Source of the DNA: Nisaea sp.
GTDB taxonomy: Bacteria > Pseudomonadota > Alphaproteobacteria > Thalassobaculales > Thalassobaculaceae
NCBI RefSeq assembly: GCF_017640745.1
Contig: NZ_JAEPQA010000027.1
Span: 1-64,000, forward strand
DNA: 64,000 nt
Direction of reading: 5' to 3'
The translations under genes were made by a program, and so were the position numbers. A model generated the notes under the pieces. The model had not been told where the DNA came from. It did not search any database and saw nothing but the letters and a program-made list of their open reading frames with translations. Numbering within the stretch: position 1 is the stretch's first letter; the number at the start of each line of letters is the position of its first letter. Positions 53,599 through 60,979 of the stretch are shown here, one piece after another.

Positions 53599-54257
53599 GA
53601 CGGCTGCGGACCGGCTCCGCAATTGCACTTGTGCTGGCTATCCTTGCCGCCGGCCTCGGTAACCGGGCCGCAGAAGCGGCCGAAACCGCACTTCCCCCTC
53701 CCCTTGCCCGGCTCAGCTTCGGCATGCCTCTCGACGGCGCACGCAACGCCCTGCCGGAGGCCCGCTATCTCGAAGACGGTCTCGACTTCGGCGCGCTGAA
53801 AGCCCGGCTCGTCCTGCCGTCCATTCCGACGCTGGGCTCGAGCTTCCGGCTCTATCTGCAGTTCGATGCTGAGGAGCGGCTCCGACAAGTGCTGTTTGAG
53901 CGGCGCCATGCGGCGGCGACGCGCGAGAGCGCCGGAGCCGTGCAGGACGCGCTTCAGCAGAGATACGGAAAGCCCGCGGAAATCTGTTTGCCGGCAAATG
54001 CGACGCCAGCCGCGGGCCGGATCACATGGCACACCGGGAGCTGGTCCCTGCATCTGATCGGGATCGACGATCTCGGCCTCGGCATGCTGACCGAGGACCC
54101 GGACCGCGGCGACGCCCTGGAGAACAGACCGGTCGCACGCAGCCGCGGCGAACGGTTTCGCGGCCGTCAGCAGCGCAGTCTGCCGCGCCGGATCCTGATC
54201 AGGATCCATGGGGCCGCAGACACACAGCTCCAGCCACCGCCCTGCGGTGCCAATTAG
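53595..54257 (+). CDS. Exported protein of unknown function
   Basis: A 220-residue protein starting at a GTG that overlaps the monooxygenase stop (GTGA). Residues 1-30 are a signal peptide (TGSAIALVLAILAAGL, ending AEAAE). The mature part has LSFGMPLDGARNALPEARYL and EERLRQVLFERRHAAATRES, then a WHTGSWSLHLIGIDDLGL segment that resembles small periplasmic proteins with a beta-alpha-beta core. The last 50 residues are Arg-rich and probably disordered. I do not recognise the family. Confidence 0.7.
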   Translation: MRRLRTGSAIALVLAILAAGLGNRAAEAAETALPPPLARLSFGMPLDGARNALPEARYLEDGLDFGALKARLVLPSIPTLGSSFRLYLQFDAEERLRQVLFERRHAAATRESAGAVQDALQQRYGKPAEICLPANATPAAGRITWHTGSWSLHLIGIDDLGLGMLTEDPDRGDALENRPVARSRGERFRGRQQRSLPRRILIRIHGAADTQLQPPPCGAN

Positions 54258-54642
54258 CGTATCGGGATCGGGACCCGCGCACCGACAGACGAAATTCTGT
54301 CAGCGGCGGCGCACCCCGAGAAACGCTCCTGCGACAAAAGGTGAGCTTAACATTGTTCCAACGCCTGCCGTGCCAAGACATGCCATAATACTCATCGACA
54401 AATCATGAATTCATCGATCCATGCAAAGTATACGCGAAACATTATTTAGTTTTTATGTTCAAAGCGTCTCAAAAAGAGATCGCACTTCCATTTTTCATTG
54501 AATTTTATTTGTCCGAATGATGACAAACAGATCTCCGTTATGTGACAACGCAAAAGTGCGCGGCACCACGCCGGGACCTTGACAGCGGAGAGGCCGCGGT
54601 GTTCGCTCTGCCCGTCTCGGAAACAGCCGGGTTTTCAAAGGG
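54258..54642. promoter_or_regulatory. A+T-rich 385-base leader of creatininase/RibD-like operon
   Basis: This gap contains a stretch (about 54400-54540) far richer in A+T than anything around it. An inverted repeat TTTGTC (54508-54513) and GACAAA (54522-54527) with an 8-base spacer lies about 115 bases before the creatininase-family gene, followed by another GTGACAA. No reading frame with a good start is present. It is probably the promoter and operator region of the rightward operon, and perhaps a transfer boundary. Confidence 0.45.
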
Positions 54643-55449
54643 ATGTCTGTCCATTTCTGGGGTCACTTGACGACGGAGGATGTCGCGGCGCTAAAGCCGT
54701 CGCGTACGCTGGCCCTTTTGCCCGTCGGCGCGATAGAGCAGCACGGCCCGCACCTTCCCTTGGCGACCGACATCCTGATCACCGAAGCGGTGCTCTCCTC
54801 CGCGGCCGAGCGTGTGGCGGACGACCTGACACTCCTGATCCTGCCGTCCCAGGCCATCGGTCTCAGCCCCGAGCATATGAGTTTTGCCGGCACCCTCACA
54901 CAAGCCGCGGAAACCCTCATCGCCTCCTGGACAGAAATCGGCCGTTCCGTCGCCGCGGCGGGCGTGCGCAAGCTGATCCTTCTCAACAGCCATGGCGGCC
55001 AGCCGCAGATCGTCGACCTCGTCGCGCAACGCCTGCGCAGCGAAGCCGGGATGCTGGCGGTCCGGGCGAACACTTTCCGGTTCGACCTGCCAGACGGACT
55101 GATCTCGGACGACGAACAGAAAACCGGCCTGCATGGGGGCCAGATCGAGACCGCCCTGATGCTGGCGATCGCGCCGGAGCTGGTGCGGAAGGACAAGATC
55201 GCGGATTTTCCCAATTCGGCCGCAACCCGCACCGCCACATCGAAACGGCTCGGACTCTCGGGGGCCGGCGGTTTCGCCTGGAACGCGGAGGATCTCAACC
55301 CGTCCGGCGCAACCGGTGCGGCGAGCCGCGCGACAGCGGACCAGGGGAGCGCCCTGCTCGCCGCCTACGGGCAACAGCTCGCGGACCTGATCGAGGATGT
55401 CGCGGACTGGCCGTTGAGTGGCGGTGCGCCTTTCGGCGAACAAAGATGA
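54643..55449 (+). CDS. Creatininase-family amidohydrolase (ArfB-like role possible)
   Basis: A 268-residue creatininase-family metalloenzyme. Metal ligands are visible in LPVGAIEQHGPHLPLATDIL (Glu/His/Asp), in LLNSHGGQPQIVDL and in GLHGGQIETALML. The family includes creatininase, the mycofactocin peptidase MftE and the archaeal ArfB deformylase, which removes formate from the GTP-derived formylaminopyrimidine before riboflavin and F420 synthesis. The next gene, coupled by ATGA, encodes a RibD-type pyrimidine reductase, so a deformylase-like step is the most interesting reading. Only the family is certain. Confidence 0.88.
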   Translation: MSVHFWGHLTTEDVAALKPSRTLALLPVGAIEQHGPHLPLATDILITEAVLSSAAERVADDLTLLILPSQAIGLSPEHMSFAGTLTQAAETLIASWTEIGRSVAAAGVRKLILLNSHGGQPQIVDLVAQRLRSEAGMLAVRANTFRFDLPDGLISDDEQKTGLHGGQIETALMLAIAPELVRKDKIADFPNSAATRTATSKRLGLSGAGGFAWNAEDLNPSGATGAASRATADQGSALLAAYGQQLADLIEDVADWPLSGGAPFGEQR

Positions 55450-56192
55450 GCGGCATCTGGAGGGAGATCCTCGCCGGGCTCGGAAAGAGCATCCCGGAAG
55501 ATACCGGGGTGGACGCGCAATACGTCCCCTGGGAGCTGTATCGCGACCTCGCCGCGGCCTGCGCGGAGCGACCGACCGTGATCGCCCAGATCGGACAGAG
55601 CCTCGACGGCCGCATCGCGACCGTGAGCGGTCATTCGCATTACGTGAACGGACCCGAGAGCCTCGATCACCTGCACCGTCTCCGCGCCATCGCCGATGCC
55701 GTCGTGGTCGGCGCGACGACCGCGGTACTCGACAATCCCCGCCTGACCACCCGCCGGGTACCCGGCCCGAACGCGGTCCGCGTGGTGATCGACACGCAGG
55801 GCAGAGTGCCGGCAGGCCATGCCCTGCTGACCGAACCGGATGCGGAAACCCTCCTCGTCTCCGGCACGTCCCGCAGCGATCTCCCGGCACATTGCGGCAT
55901 GCTGGACGCCACCGGCCCCAACGGCCGCGTGGATCCTCGTCTCCTGCTCGCGGCACTTCGCGGGCGCGGCCTCTGCACCATCCTGATCGAGGGCGGCGGG
56001 CTGACGATTTCCCGTTTCCTTTCGGAGAAGCTGATCGACCGGCTGCAGGTCTCGGTCGCGCCGTTGATCATCGGCTCGGGCCGCCCGGGACTTGTCCTGC
56101 CGGAAATCGAGAAACTCGATGCGGCACTCCGCTTCGAGGCGCGGACCTACCCGCTCGGCAAGGATACGCTGTTCGACTGCCGCCTCAGCTGA
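55446..56192 (+). CDS. RibD C-terminal-domain reductase
   Basis: A 248-residue protein of the RibD_C/dihydrofolate-reductase-like family, without the deaminase half of RibD. RPTVIAQIGQSLDGRIATVS is the typical substrate-binding start (about residue 40). SHYVNGPESLDHLHRLRAIA, ADAVVVGATTAVLDNPRLTT and ILIEGGGLTISRFLSEKLID complete the NADPH-binding core. Family members reduce the ribosyl chain of diaminopyrimidine phosphates or reduce pterins. Its first 40 residues are not part of the usual domain. It overlaps the creatininase gene by 4 bases and the convergent methyltransferase gene by 8 bases. Confidence 0.9.
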   Translation: MSGIWREILAGLGKSIPEDTGVDAQYVPWELYRDLAAACAERPTVIAQIGQSLDGRIATVSGHSHYVNGPESLDHLHRLRAIADAVVVGATTAVLDNPRLTTRRVPGPNAVRVVIDTQGRVPAGHALLTEPDAETLLVSGTSRSDLPAHCGMLDATGPNGRVDPRLLLAALRGRGLCTILIEGGGLTISRFLSEKLIDRLQVSVAPLIIGSGRPGLVLPEIEKLDAALRFEARTYPLGKDTLFDCRLS

Positions 56193-56985
56193 GCGGCACA
56201 GCGAACAGATCCCGGTGGCCGACATAGATCCGGGTTTCGGGGCGGGCGAGCAGTGCCGCGCCCCAGGTCGCGATTTCCTCGCGGTCGAGGGGCGCGATCT
56301 CGCCCGCGGCAGACACCCAGCCCTCGACCAGATCGCGCGCCCCCGGATCGCCCGCCGTCAGGCTCCAGTCGCTCGCGCCCTCATCGACCCGGTAACCGCG
56401 CCGCGTAAGGCCTTCGACCAGGGCCGGATGCGCGTCCGGACCGAGCGCCGGTCCGAAGCCCTTGTCGCCATGCTGATGATCGTTCATCAGCGCCTCGAGG
56501 TTTTCCGCCTCCTCGTGATCGCCTTCGACATCGATCCGCCCGTCATAGGTCAGCACCGCGAGCAAGGCACAGCCGCGCGATGCGACGGCATCGAGGAAGC
56601 GATCAAGCCATTCCGCCGAAACAAGATCGAAGAGCGCCGAAGCAGTAACCAGATCCACATCTTCCAGCAGCGGTGCGATATCCGATGTAGCGAGATCGAG
56701 GCTCTCCACCGCGATCCGGTCGTCAGTCTTCAGAGAGGCATGGCCAACGGCACGGTCCAGCAACGCAGCGTCGCTGTCCACCAAACGCCAGTCGCACGGC
56801 GTTTTCAGCAACGGTGCCAGATGGCGCTGGTTGTTTCCCGTCCCGGCGCCGAGATCGAGGATCCGGAGCGGCGCCGGCCGTCTCCCGGCCCATTGCACCA
56901 GTGCGCCCTCGACTTCCGGGCTTCGCGCCGCCCGATCCCATACCGCGCGCGCCGTCAGCCAATCTGCCGAAAACCCGCCGCTCAT
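56185..56985 (-). CDS. Class I SAM-dependent methyltransferase
   Basis: A 266-residue methyltransferase. Motif I is RILDLGAGTGNNQRHL (about residues 42-57), followed by the acidic motif WRLVDSDAALLDRA and a motif resembling LDLATSDIAPLLEDVDLV. The substrate cannot be read from sequence. It is the last gene of the leftward operon (dehydrogenase, PTPS-like, glycosyltransferase, this gene). Its start overlaps the stop of the glycosyltransferase (ATGA), and it is convergent with the RibD-like gene. Confidence 0.88.
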   Translation of the reverse strand: MSGGFSADWLTARAVWDRAARSPEVEGALVQWAGRRPAPLRILDLGAGTGNNQRHLAPLLKTPCDWRLVDSDAALLDRAVGHASLKTDDRIAVESLDLATSDIAPLLEDVDLVTASALFDLVSAEWLDRFLDAVASRGCALLAVLTYDGRIDVEGDHEEAENLEALMNDHQHGDKGFGPALGPDAHPALVEGLTRRGYRVDEGASDWSLTAGDPGARDLVEGWVSAAGEIAPLDREEIATWGAALLARPETRIYVGHRDLFAVPLS

Positions 56986-58064
56986 TGCAAAGTCACCCCG
57001 TCGACAGCACGCTGAAAGGCCGTTTGCGCCCGCGCCCAGTCGGACAGCCCTGCCGCCGCGTCCCGGCTCCGCGCCGCGCGTTGCAGGCGGGCACCGTCAT
57101 CCATCAGAAGGGTGCGGAGCGTGCGCCCGAGCGCGTTGCTGTCGCCAGCGGGCACCAGTTCGGCCGCCGCCCGGACCGCCTCGGCGACGGCCCCCTCTTC
57201 GGTCGTCACCACCGGAAGCCCGAAGGCGACCGCGTCCGCAAGCGCCATGCCGAACCCCTCGTGATAGGTGGCGGAGAGAAAGAGGCCGGCCCCGCGGTGC
57301 AACGCCACCAGCTTTTCTTCGACGAGCTCGCCATGGAAGGTTACACGCTCCAGGATTCCCAGCTCGCCCGCAAGCGTCTTCAGCGCCGCACCATGGTCCG
57401 GGTCGCGCGGCGCGCCGACGATGTCGAGGCGCCAGTCGAGGTCGCGGCAGGACGCGAGCGCCCTGAGGGCGATGTCGTGCCCCTTGCGCTTCGTCAGGGT
57501 CGCCACGGAAAGGATGCGGACCGGCGTACTCCCGCCGCCGGACCAGCGTTCACGCCGGGCCCATTCGGCGATACCCGGTTCGACCACGCGGACCGCGGAG
57601 GGATTCACCCCGAAATCGCGCAGCCTCAGGGCGGTCCGGGCGCTGGAGACGACAATCCGCGCGACCTCTGCCAGCACCGCCTTCTCGGCGGCGAAAAACG
57701 CTTCCTTCTCGCGGTCTCCAAGACCGGTCTCGTCGGCCAGCGGGTGGTGGATCATCGCCACCACGTCGAGCCGGGATGCGTGCTGGGCAACCGCCTGACC
57801 GAGCGCGGTCAGGGCCAGACCGTCGATGACGCAGAGCGCCCGGTCCGGAAGTCCGGCCAACACCGCCGCACCGGCCGCAACGTCGTAAGGCGCCGCACGC
57901 GGGAAGTCGCCCGAAATTTCATGGACGGCACCCAGCCGGCCGGCTGCCTTCAATCCCTCGACCATCTGCCGGTCATAGATGAAGCCGCCTGTCAGCGTGC
58001 CGAGCGGCCCTGGAACGATGAAATGGACCGGGAGGCTGGAATCCTGCAGACGTGCGGGGGTCAC
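56982..58064 (-). CDS. Glycosyltransferase, GT4-like
   Basis: A 360-residue GT-B glycosyltransferase. It starts [20 protein letters not shown], as do several small-molecule GT4 enzymes. The donor domain has [20 protein letters not shown], and the E-x7-E signature is in [20 protein letters not shown]. It would attach a sugar to a small molecule or lipid. The GTG start at 58064 overlaps the PTPS-like stop (GTGA). Within this operon the acceptor is most likely the product of the pterin/pyrimidine-type enzymes. Confidence 0.87.
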   Translation of the reverse strand: MTPARLQDSSLPVHFIVPGPLGTLTGGFIYDRQMVEGLKAAGRLGAVHEISGDFPRAAPYDVAAGAAVLAGLPDRALCVIDGLALTALGQAVAQHASRLDVVAMIHHPLADETGLGDREKEAFFAAEKAVLAEVARIVVSSARTALRLRDFGVNPSAVRVVEPGIAEWARRERWSGGGSTPVRILSVATLTKRKGHDIALRALASCRDLDWRLDIVGAPRDPDHGAALKTLAGELGILERVTFHGELVEEKLVALHRGAGLFLSATYHEGFGMALADAVAFGLPVVTTEEGAVAEAVRAAAELVPAGDSNALGRTLRTLLMDDGARLQRAARSRDAAAGLSDWARAQTAFQRAVDGVTLQ

Positions 58065-58459
58065 AATGTCCCCTCGTAGGAGGCCCAGGCAATGTGGGAC
58101 TCGTGAAGCGTAACCTTCATGCCGGCGAGCCCGAGGGCCGTCTCGCCGAGCTTTCCGGCGCGGATCGAGGCCGCCATGGCATCGAAGATGTGCCGGGCGA
58201 GGAACTCGGTCGTGGTGTTCTCGCCCTTGAATTCCGGCAGTTCGTCGAGATTGCGGTAGGCGAGCGGCGCCAGGACCGCCTTCAGTTCTTCCGAGGCGGC
58301 GCCGATATCGATCACGAGATTGTCCGCATCCAGCTCCGCGCGGCGGAACTCGACATCGACCACATAGGTCGCCCCGTGCAGGCGCTGCGCCGGCCCGAAG
58401 GTCGGGGAGTTGAAGCTGTGCGCGATCATCACGTGGTCGCGGACGGTAAGTGCGTACAT
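58061..58459 (-). CDS. PTPS/QueD-family paralogue lacking canonical active-site residues
   Basis: A 132-residue protein of the 6-pyruvoyltetrahydropterin synthase/QueD fold. [20 protein letters not shown] and the C-terminal [12 protein letters not shown] align with the family core (HGH motif and the pterin-binding Glu). However, the motif reads HGA where the family has HGH, so only His14 and His28 remain of the three zinc ligands. The catalytic Cys that precedes the motif by four residues is Ala24. It therefore should not be called queD or a standard PTPS. It is the second gene of the leftward operon, 12 bases after the dehydrogenase. Confidence 0.82.
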   Translation of the reverse strand: MYALTVRDHVMIAHSFNSPTFGPAQRLHGATYVVDVEFRRAELDADNLVIDIGAASEELKAVLAPLAYRNLDELPEFKGENTTTEFLARHIFDAMAASIRAGKLGETALGLAGMKVTLHESHIAWASYEGTL

Positions 58460-58471
58460 GAATGGCTCCGG

Positions 58472-59446
58472 TCAATCAGGATAGCGGATACGGTGGCAGA
58501 GAGTCTCGGGCGCGCCGGATGTAAGCTTGGCCATGATCTTCGGCAAGTCCTCGAACGGGCTTTCGCCGGTGATCAGCACATCGAGCGCAGGGTCGTCGAG
58601 CAGACCGATGGCTTCGGCAAGACGCTCCCGGTGCCTCGCACCCTGGCGCCGCGACGGGGCGACCGCGCCGACCTGGGAGGCCTGGATGGTGAGGCGCTGG
58701 GAATGAAAGGCGCCGCCGAGCGGCAGCGAGACCTCGCGGTCGCCATACCAGCTGAGTTCGATGATCGTCGCCTCGAAAGCGGCGAGGTCGAGCGCCCGGC
58801 GCAGCCCCGCCTCTGTCGCGCTCGCATGGAACAGCAGGCTGAATTTCTCGGGATGCCCGCCGGCTCCGGCATAGCGAAGACCGAGCGCCTCGCAGACCGC
58901 CGCCCGGCTTTCCACCGGATCGAAGACCCACACCTCTTCACCCCAGAAGCGACGGGCGAGATAGCCGGTGAGAAGCCCGACCATGCCGCCGCCGATGACG
59001 CAGAGCTCCTTTGAGCGCGCCGCCTCTGCATCCCAGACCGCATTGAGCGCGGTTTCCATATTCGCGGCCAGCACCGCCCGCTCCGGCGACACTTTCTTCG
59101 GCAGCGGGATCGCCGCGTCGGTCGGGACGACATAGCGGGTCTGGTGCGGGTAGAGCACAAAGACCGGCGTGCCCTTGGCCAGCCCGTCGCCCCCCGCGAC
59201 CCGCCCGACCGAGGCATAGCCGTATTTCACCGGACCCGGGAAACGTCCCTCCTGGAAAGGACAGGCCATCCGGTCCCATTCCGAGCGCGGCACGCCGCCG
59301 CGGAAGACGAGGCTCTCCGTCCCCTTGCTGACCGCGGAAAAAAGCGTCTCGACCAGAAGCTCGCCATCCGCCGGCTCCCGGAGCGTTTCCTCGCGGATTT
59401 CCCCCTGCCCGTTACCGTGCGACCAAAAGGCACTCGCAACGCGCAT
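58472..59446 (-). CDS. Medium-chain dehydrogenase/reductase, BchC-like, zinc motif absent
   Basis: A 324-residue protein of the medium-chain alcohol dehydrogenase superfamily. The region that normally holds the catalytic zinc Cys (GVCGTD-type) reads SAVSKGTESLVFRGGVP. SKGTE is typical of BchC-like and related zinc-free members. The Rossmann domain starts ELCVIGGGMVGLLTGYLARR, followed by EVWVFDPVESR. It would oxidise or reduce a hydroxyl or carbonyl group. I chose the ATG at 59446, just before RVASAFWSHGN; ATGs at 59470, 59479 and 59500 are also in frame. It is first in the operon. Confidence 0.83.
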   Translation of the reverse strand: MRVASAFWSHGNGQGEIREETLREPADGELLVETLFSAVSKGTESLVFRGGVPRSEWDRMACPFQEGRFPGPVKYGYASVGRVAGGDGLAKGTPVFVLYPHQTRYVVPTDAAIPLPKKVSPERAVLAANMETALNAVWDAEAARSKELCVIGGGMVGLLTGYLARRFWGEEVWVFDPVESRAAVCEALGLRYAGAGGHPEKFSLLFHASATEAGLRRALDLAAFEATIIELSWYGDREVSLPLGGAFHSQRLTIQASQVGAVAPSRRQGARHRERLAEAIGLLDDPALDVLITGESPFEDLPKIMAKLTSGAPETLCHRIRYPD

Positions 59447-59519
59447 ATTCCTGCCCAAATCTGATTTCATGGTTCCCATCCGGGCATCCGGCCCGAGCAT
59501 TCATCCCTGGAGGCGTAAT

Positions 59520-60098
59520 ATGGAACTCCCCTCGCGCGCAGCAAAAACTATCGTGAGCGTCGTCGCCGTTCTGGTGATGCTCGCGGCCGGCGCGGCGCCG
59601 AGGGCGGAACCCGCGCGATACGAGGTCGATCCGGATCATCTGTCGATTACCTTTCGGACCAGCCATCTCGGTCTGGCCGACAGCCGCGGCATGTTCCTGA
59701 TCGGCGCGGGCAGCTTCAGCTTCGACGAATCCGCCCCCGCGATCCGGGATATCCGTTTCACCGTCGCGCCGGCCGGCGCCTTCACGCCTCCTCAGACCGG
59801 GAGCGCGGACATCGCCGGAGCCGGGAGCAGAATCACTTTCGTCGGCAAACAGAGCCGGCAGACCGGCCCCCGCACCGGGACCGTCAGCGGTGATCTTACC
59901 CTGAACGGAATTACCCGGCCGGCAACGCTGGACCTCACCTGGATCGACAACCAGGACTTCCCCTTCCGCTCCAAGCACCACGCGGTGGCGCTCTCGGTCG
60001 AGACGCGGATCAGCGACCGCACTTTCGGCGGCACCGGGGCGCCCGGCGGCGAGATGGAGCTGCAGATCGATTTCGAAGCCAAGCGGGTCGAGGGATAG
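59520..60098 (+). CDS. Periplasmic YceI-family protein
   Basis: A 192-residue exported lipocalin-like protein. The signal peptide (about residues 1-28) is followed by ARYEVDPDHLSITFRTSHLG, GDLTLNGITRPATLDLTW and AVALSVETRISDRTFG, all YceI hallmarks. YceI proteins bind long isoprenoid or lipid-like ligands, such as polyprenyl chains, in a beta barrel. GGAGG precedes the ATG at 59520. It is divergent from the dehydrogenase gene and convergent with the glutathione transferase gene. Confidence 0.92.
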   Translation: MELPSRAAKTIVSVVAVLVMLAAGAAPRAEPARYEVDPDHLSITFRTSHLGLADSRGMFLIGAGSFSFDESAPAIRDIRFTVAPAGAFTPPQTGSADIAGAGSRITFVGKQSRQTGPRTGTVSGDLTLNGITRPATLDLTWIDNQDFPFRSKHHAVALSVETRISDRTFGGTGAPGGEMELQIDFEAKRVEG

Positions 60099-60119
60099 CT
60101 CGATCAGAATTTTTTGCAG

Positions 60120-60203
60120 TCGTCATTCCCGCGAACGCGGGAACCCAGCGACCGTAGAACAGAGACCGTCTTCCCTAAGTCCCTACTTGCGTGGGGATGA
60201 CGA
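60120..60203. repeat. 84-base element with near-perfect terminal inverted repeats
   Basis: TCGTCATTCCC at 60120-60130 and GGGGATGACGA at 60193-60203 are inverted copies with one mismatch. Inside the left end, CCCGCG-AA-CGCGGG makes a short perfect hairpin. This is the layout of palindromic, non-coding intergenic repeats common in proteobacteria (GTCATTCCCGCG family). It carries no gene. Other copies in the genome are expected but cannot be seen here. Confidence 0.65.
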
Positions 60204-60217
60204 CCCGAAACAAGAAA

Positions 60218-60241
60218 AAGGGCCGGCATTGCCGGCCCTTT
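60218..60241. terminator. Bidirectional terminator between YceI and GST genes
   Basis: GGGCCGGC and GCCGGCCC pair around ATT, flanked by A-run on the left and CTTT on the right. It is a symmetric rho-independent terminator suitable for both convergent genes. Confidence 0.8.
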
Positions 60242-60274
60242 CGCATTCTGGTCAATGAGGCCTGCGAACAAACC

Positions 60275-60901
60275 TCAGGGCAGTTCCATACCCCGCTGCA
60301 GGGCCGGACGCGCCATCATATTGTCGTACCAGCGCTTCACGTTCGGGAACTGGGCGAGGTCCACTTCCTGCCAGTCGTGCCGGAACACCCAGGGCAGGGT
60401 CGCGAAGTCGGCGATGGAAACCTCGTTATTGGCGAGATAGTCCCGGCCCTCGAGACGGCTGTTCAGCACGCCGTAGAGACGCAGGCATTCCTTGCCATAG
60501 CGCTCGATGCCGTAGGGCACCTTCTCCTTGGCGGCGCGCTTGAAATGGTGCACCTGGCCGAAGATCGGACCGATACCGCCCATCTGGAACATCAGCCACT
60601 GGATGACCTCGTAGCGCTTGCCCATCTCGGACGGCATGAACTTGCCGGTCTTCTCGGCGAGATACATCAGGATCGCGCCCGACTCGATGACCGTGTAGGG
60701 CTTCCCGCCCGGGCCGTCCGGATCGATGATCGCCGGGATCTTCGAGTTCGGGTTGATGGCGATATATTCCGGCGTGAACTGCTCGTCCTCGCCGATATTG
60801 ATCGGATGCAGGTTGTACGGAATCCCGCACTCCTCCAGCATGATCGTGATCTTGCGGCCGTTCGACGTCTTCCACGTGTAGCATTCGATCGGTGCCGTCA
60901 T
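60275..60901 (-). CDS. Glutathione S-transferase (nu/YfcG-like)
   Basis: A 208-residue cytosolic glutathione transferase. The thioredoxin-like domain begins IECYTWKTSNGRKITIMLEE, where TSNGRK matches the Thr/Asn active-site motif of nu-class (YfcG, Ure2p-like) enzymes. ESGAILMYLAEKTG is the glutathione gamma-glutamyl site. The helical C-terminal domain ends NVKRWYDNMMARPALQRG. Nu-class enzymes have disulfide-bond reductase or peroxidase activity. It lies 78 bases downstream of the CoxL-like gene on the same strand, so the two may be co-transcribed. Confidence 0.92.
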   Translation of the reverse strand: MTAPIECYTWKTSNGRKITIMLEECGIPYNLHPINIGEDEQFTPEYIAINPNSKIPAIIDPDGPGGKPYTVIESGAILMYLAEKTGKFMPSEMGKRYEVIQWLMFQMGGIGPIFGQVHHFKRAAKEKVPYGIERYGKECLRLYGVLNSRLEGRDYLANNEVSIADFATLPWVFRHDWQEVDLAQFPNVKRWYDNMMARPALQRGMELP

Positions 60902-60979
60902 GGCGTCCCCCTCTGAATTCTGGAACCTGCATACAAAAAAGACGGCTGCCTTTGTGCAACCGTCTTTTCGGAACGGGTC

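Noticed and set aside
58061-58459. Annotation as QueD (6-carboxytetrahydropterin synthase)
   Set aside because: The catalytic Cys and one zinc His are missing and no queC, queE or queF lies nearby.
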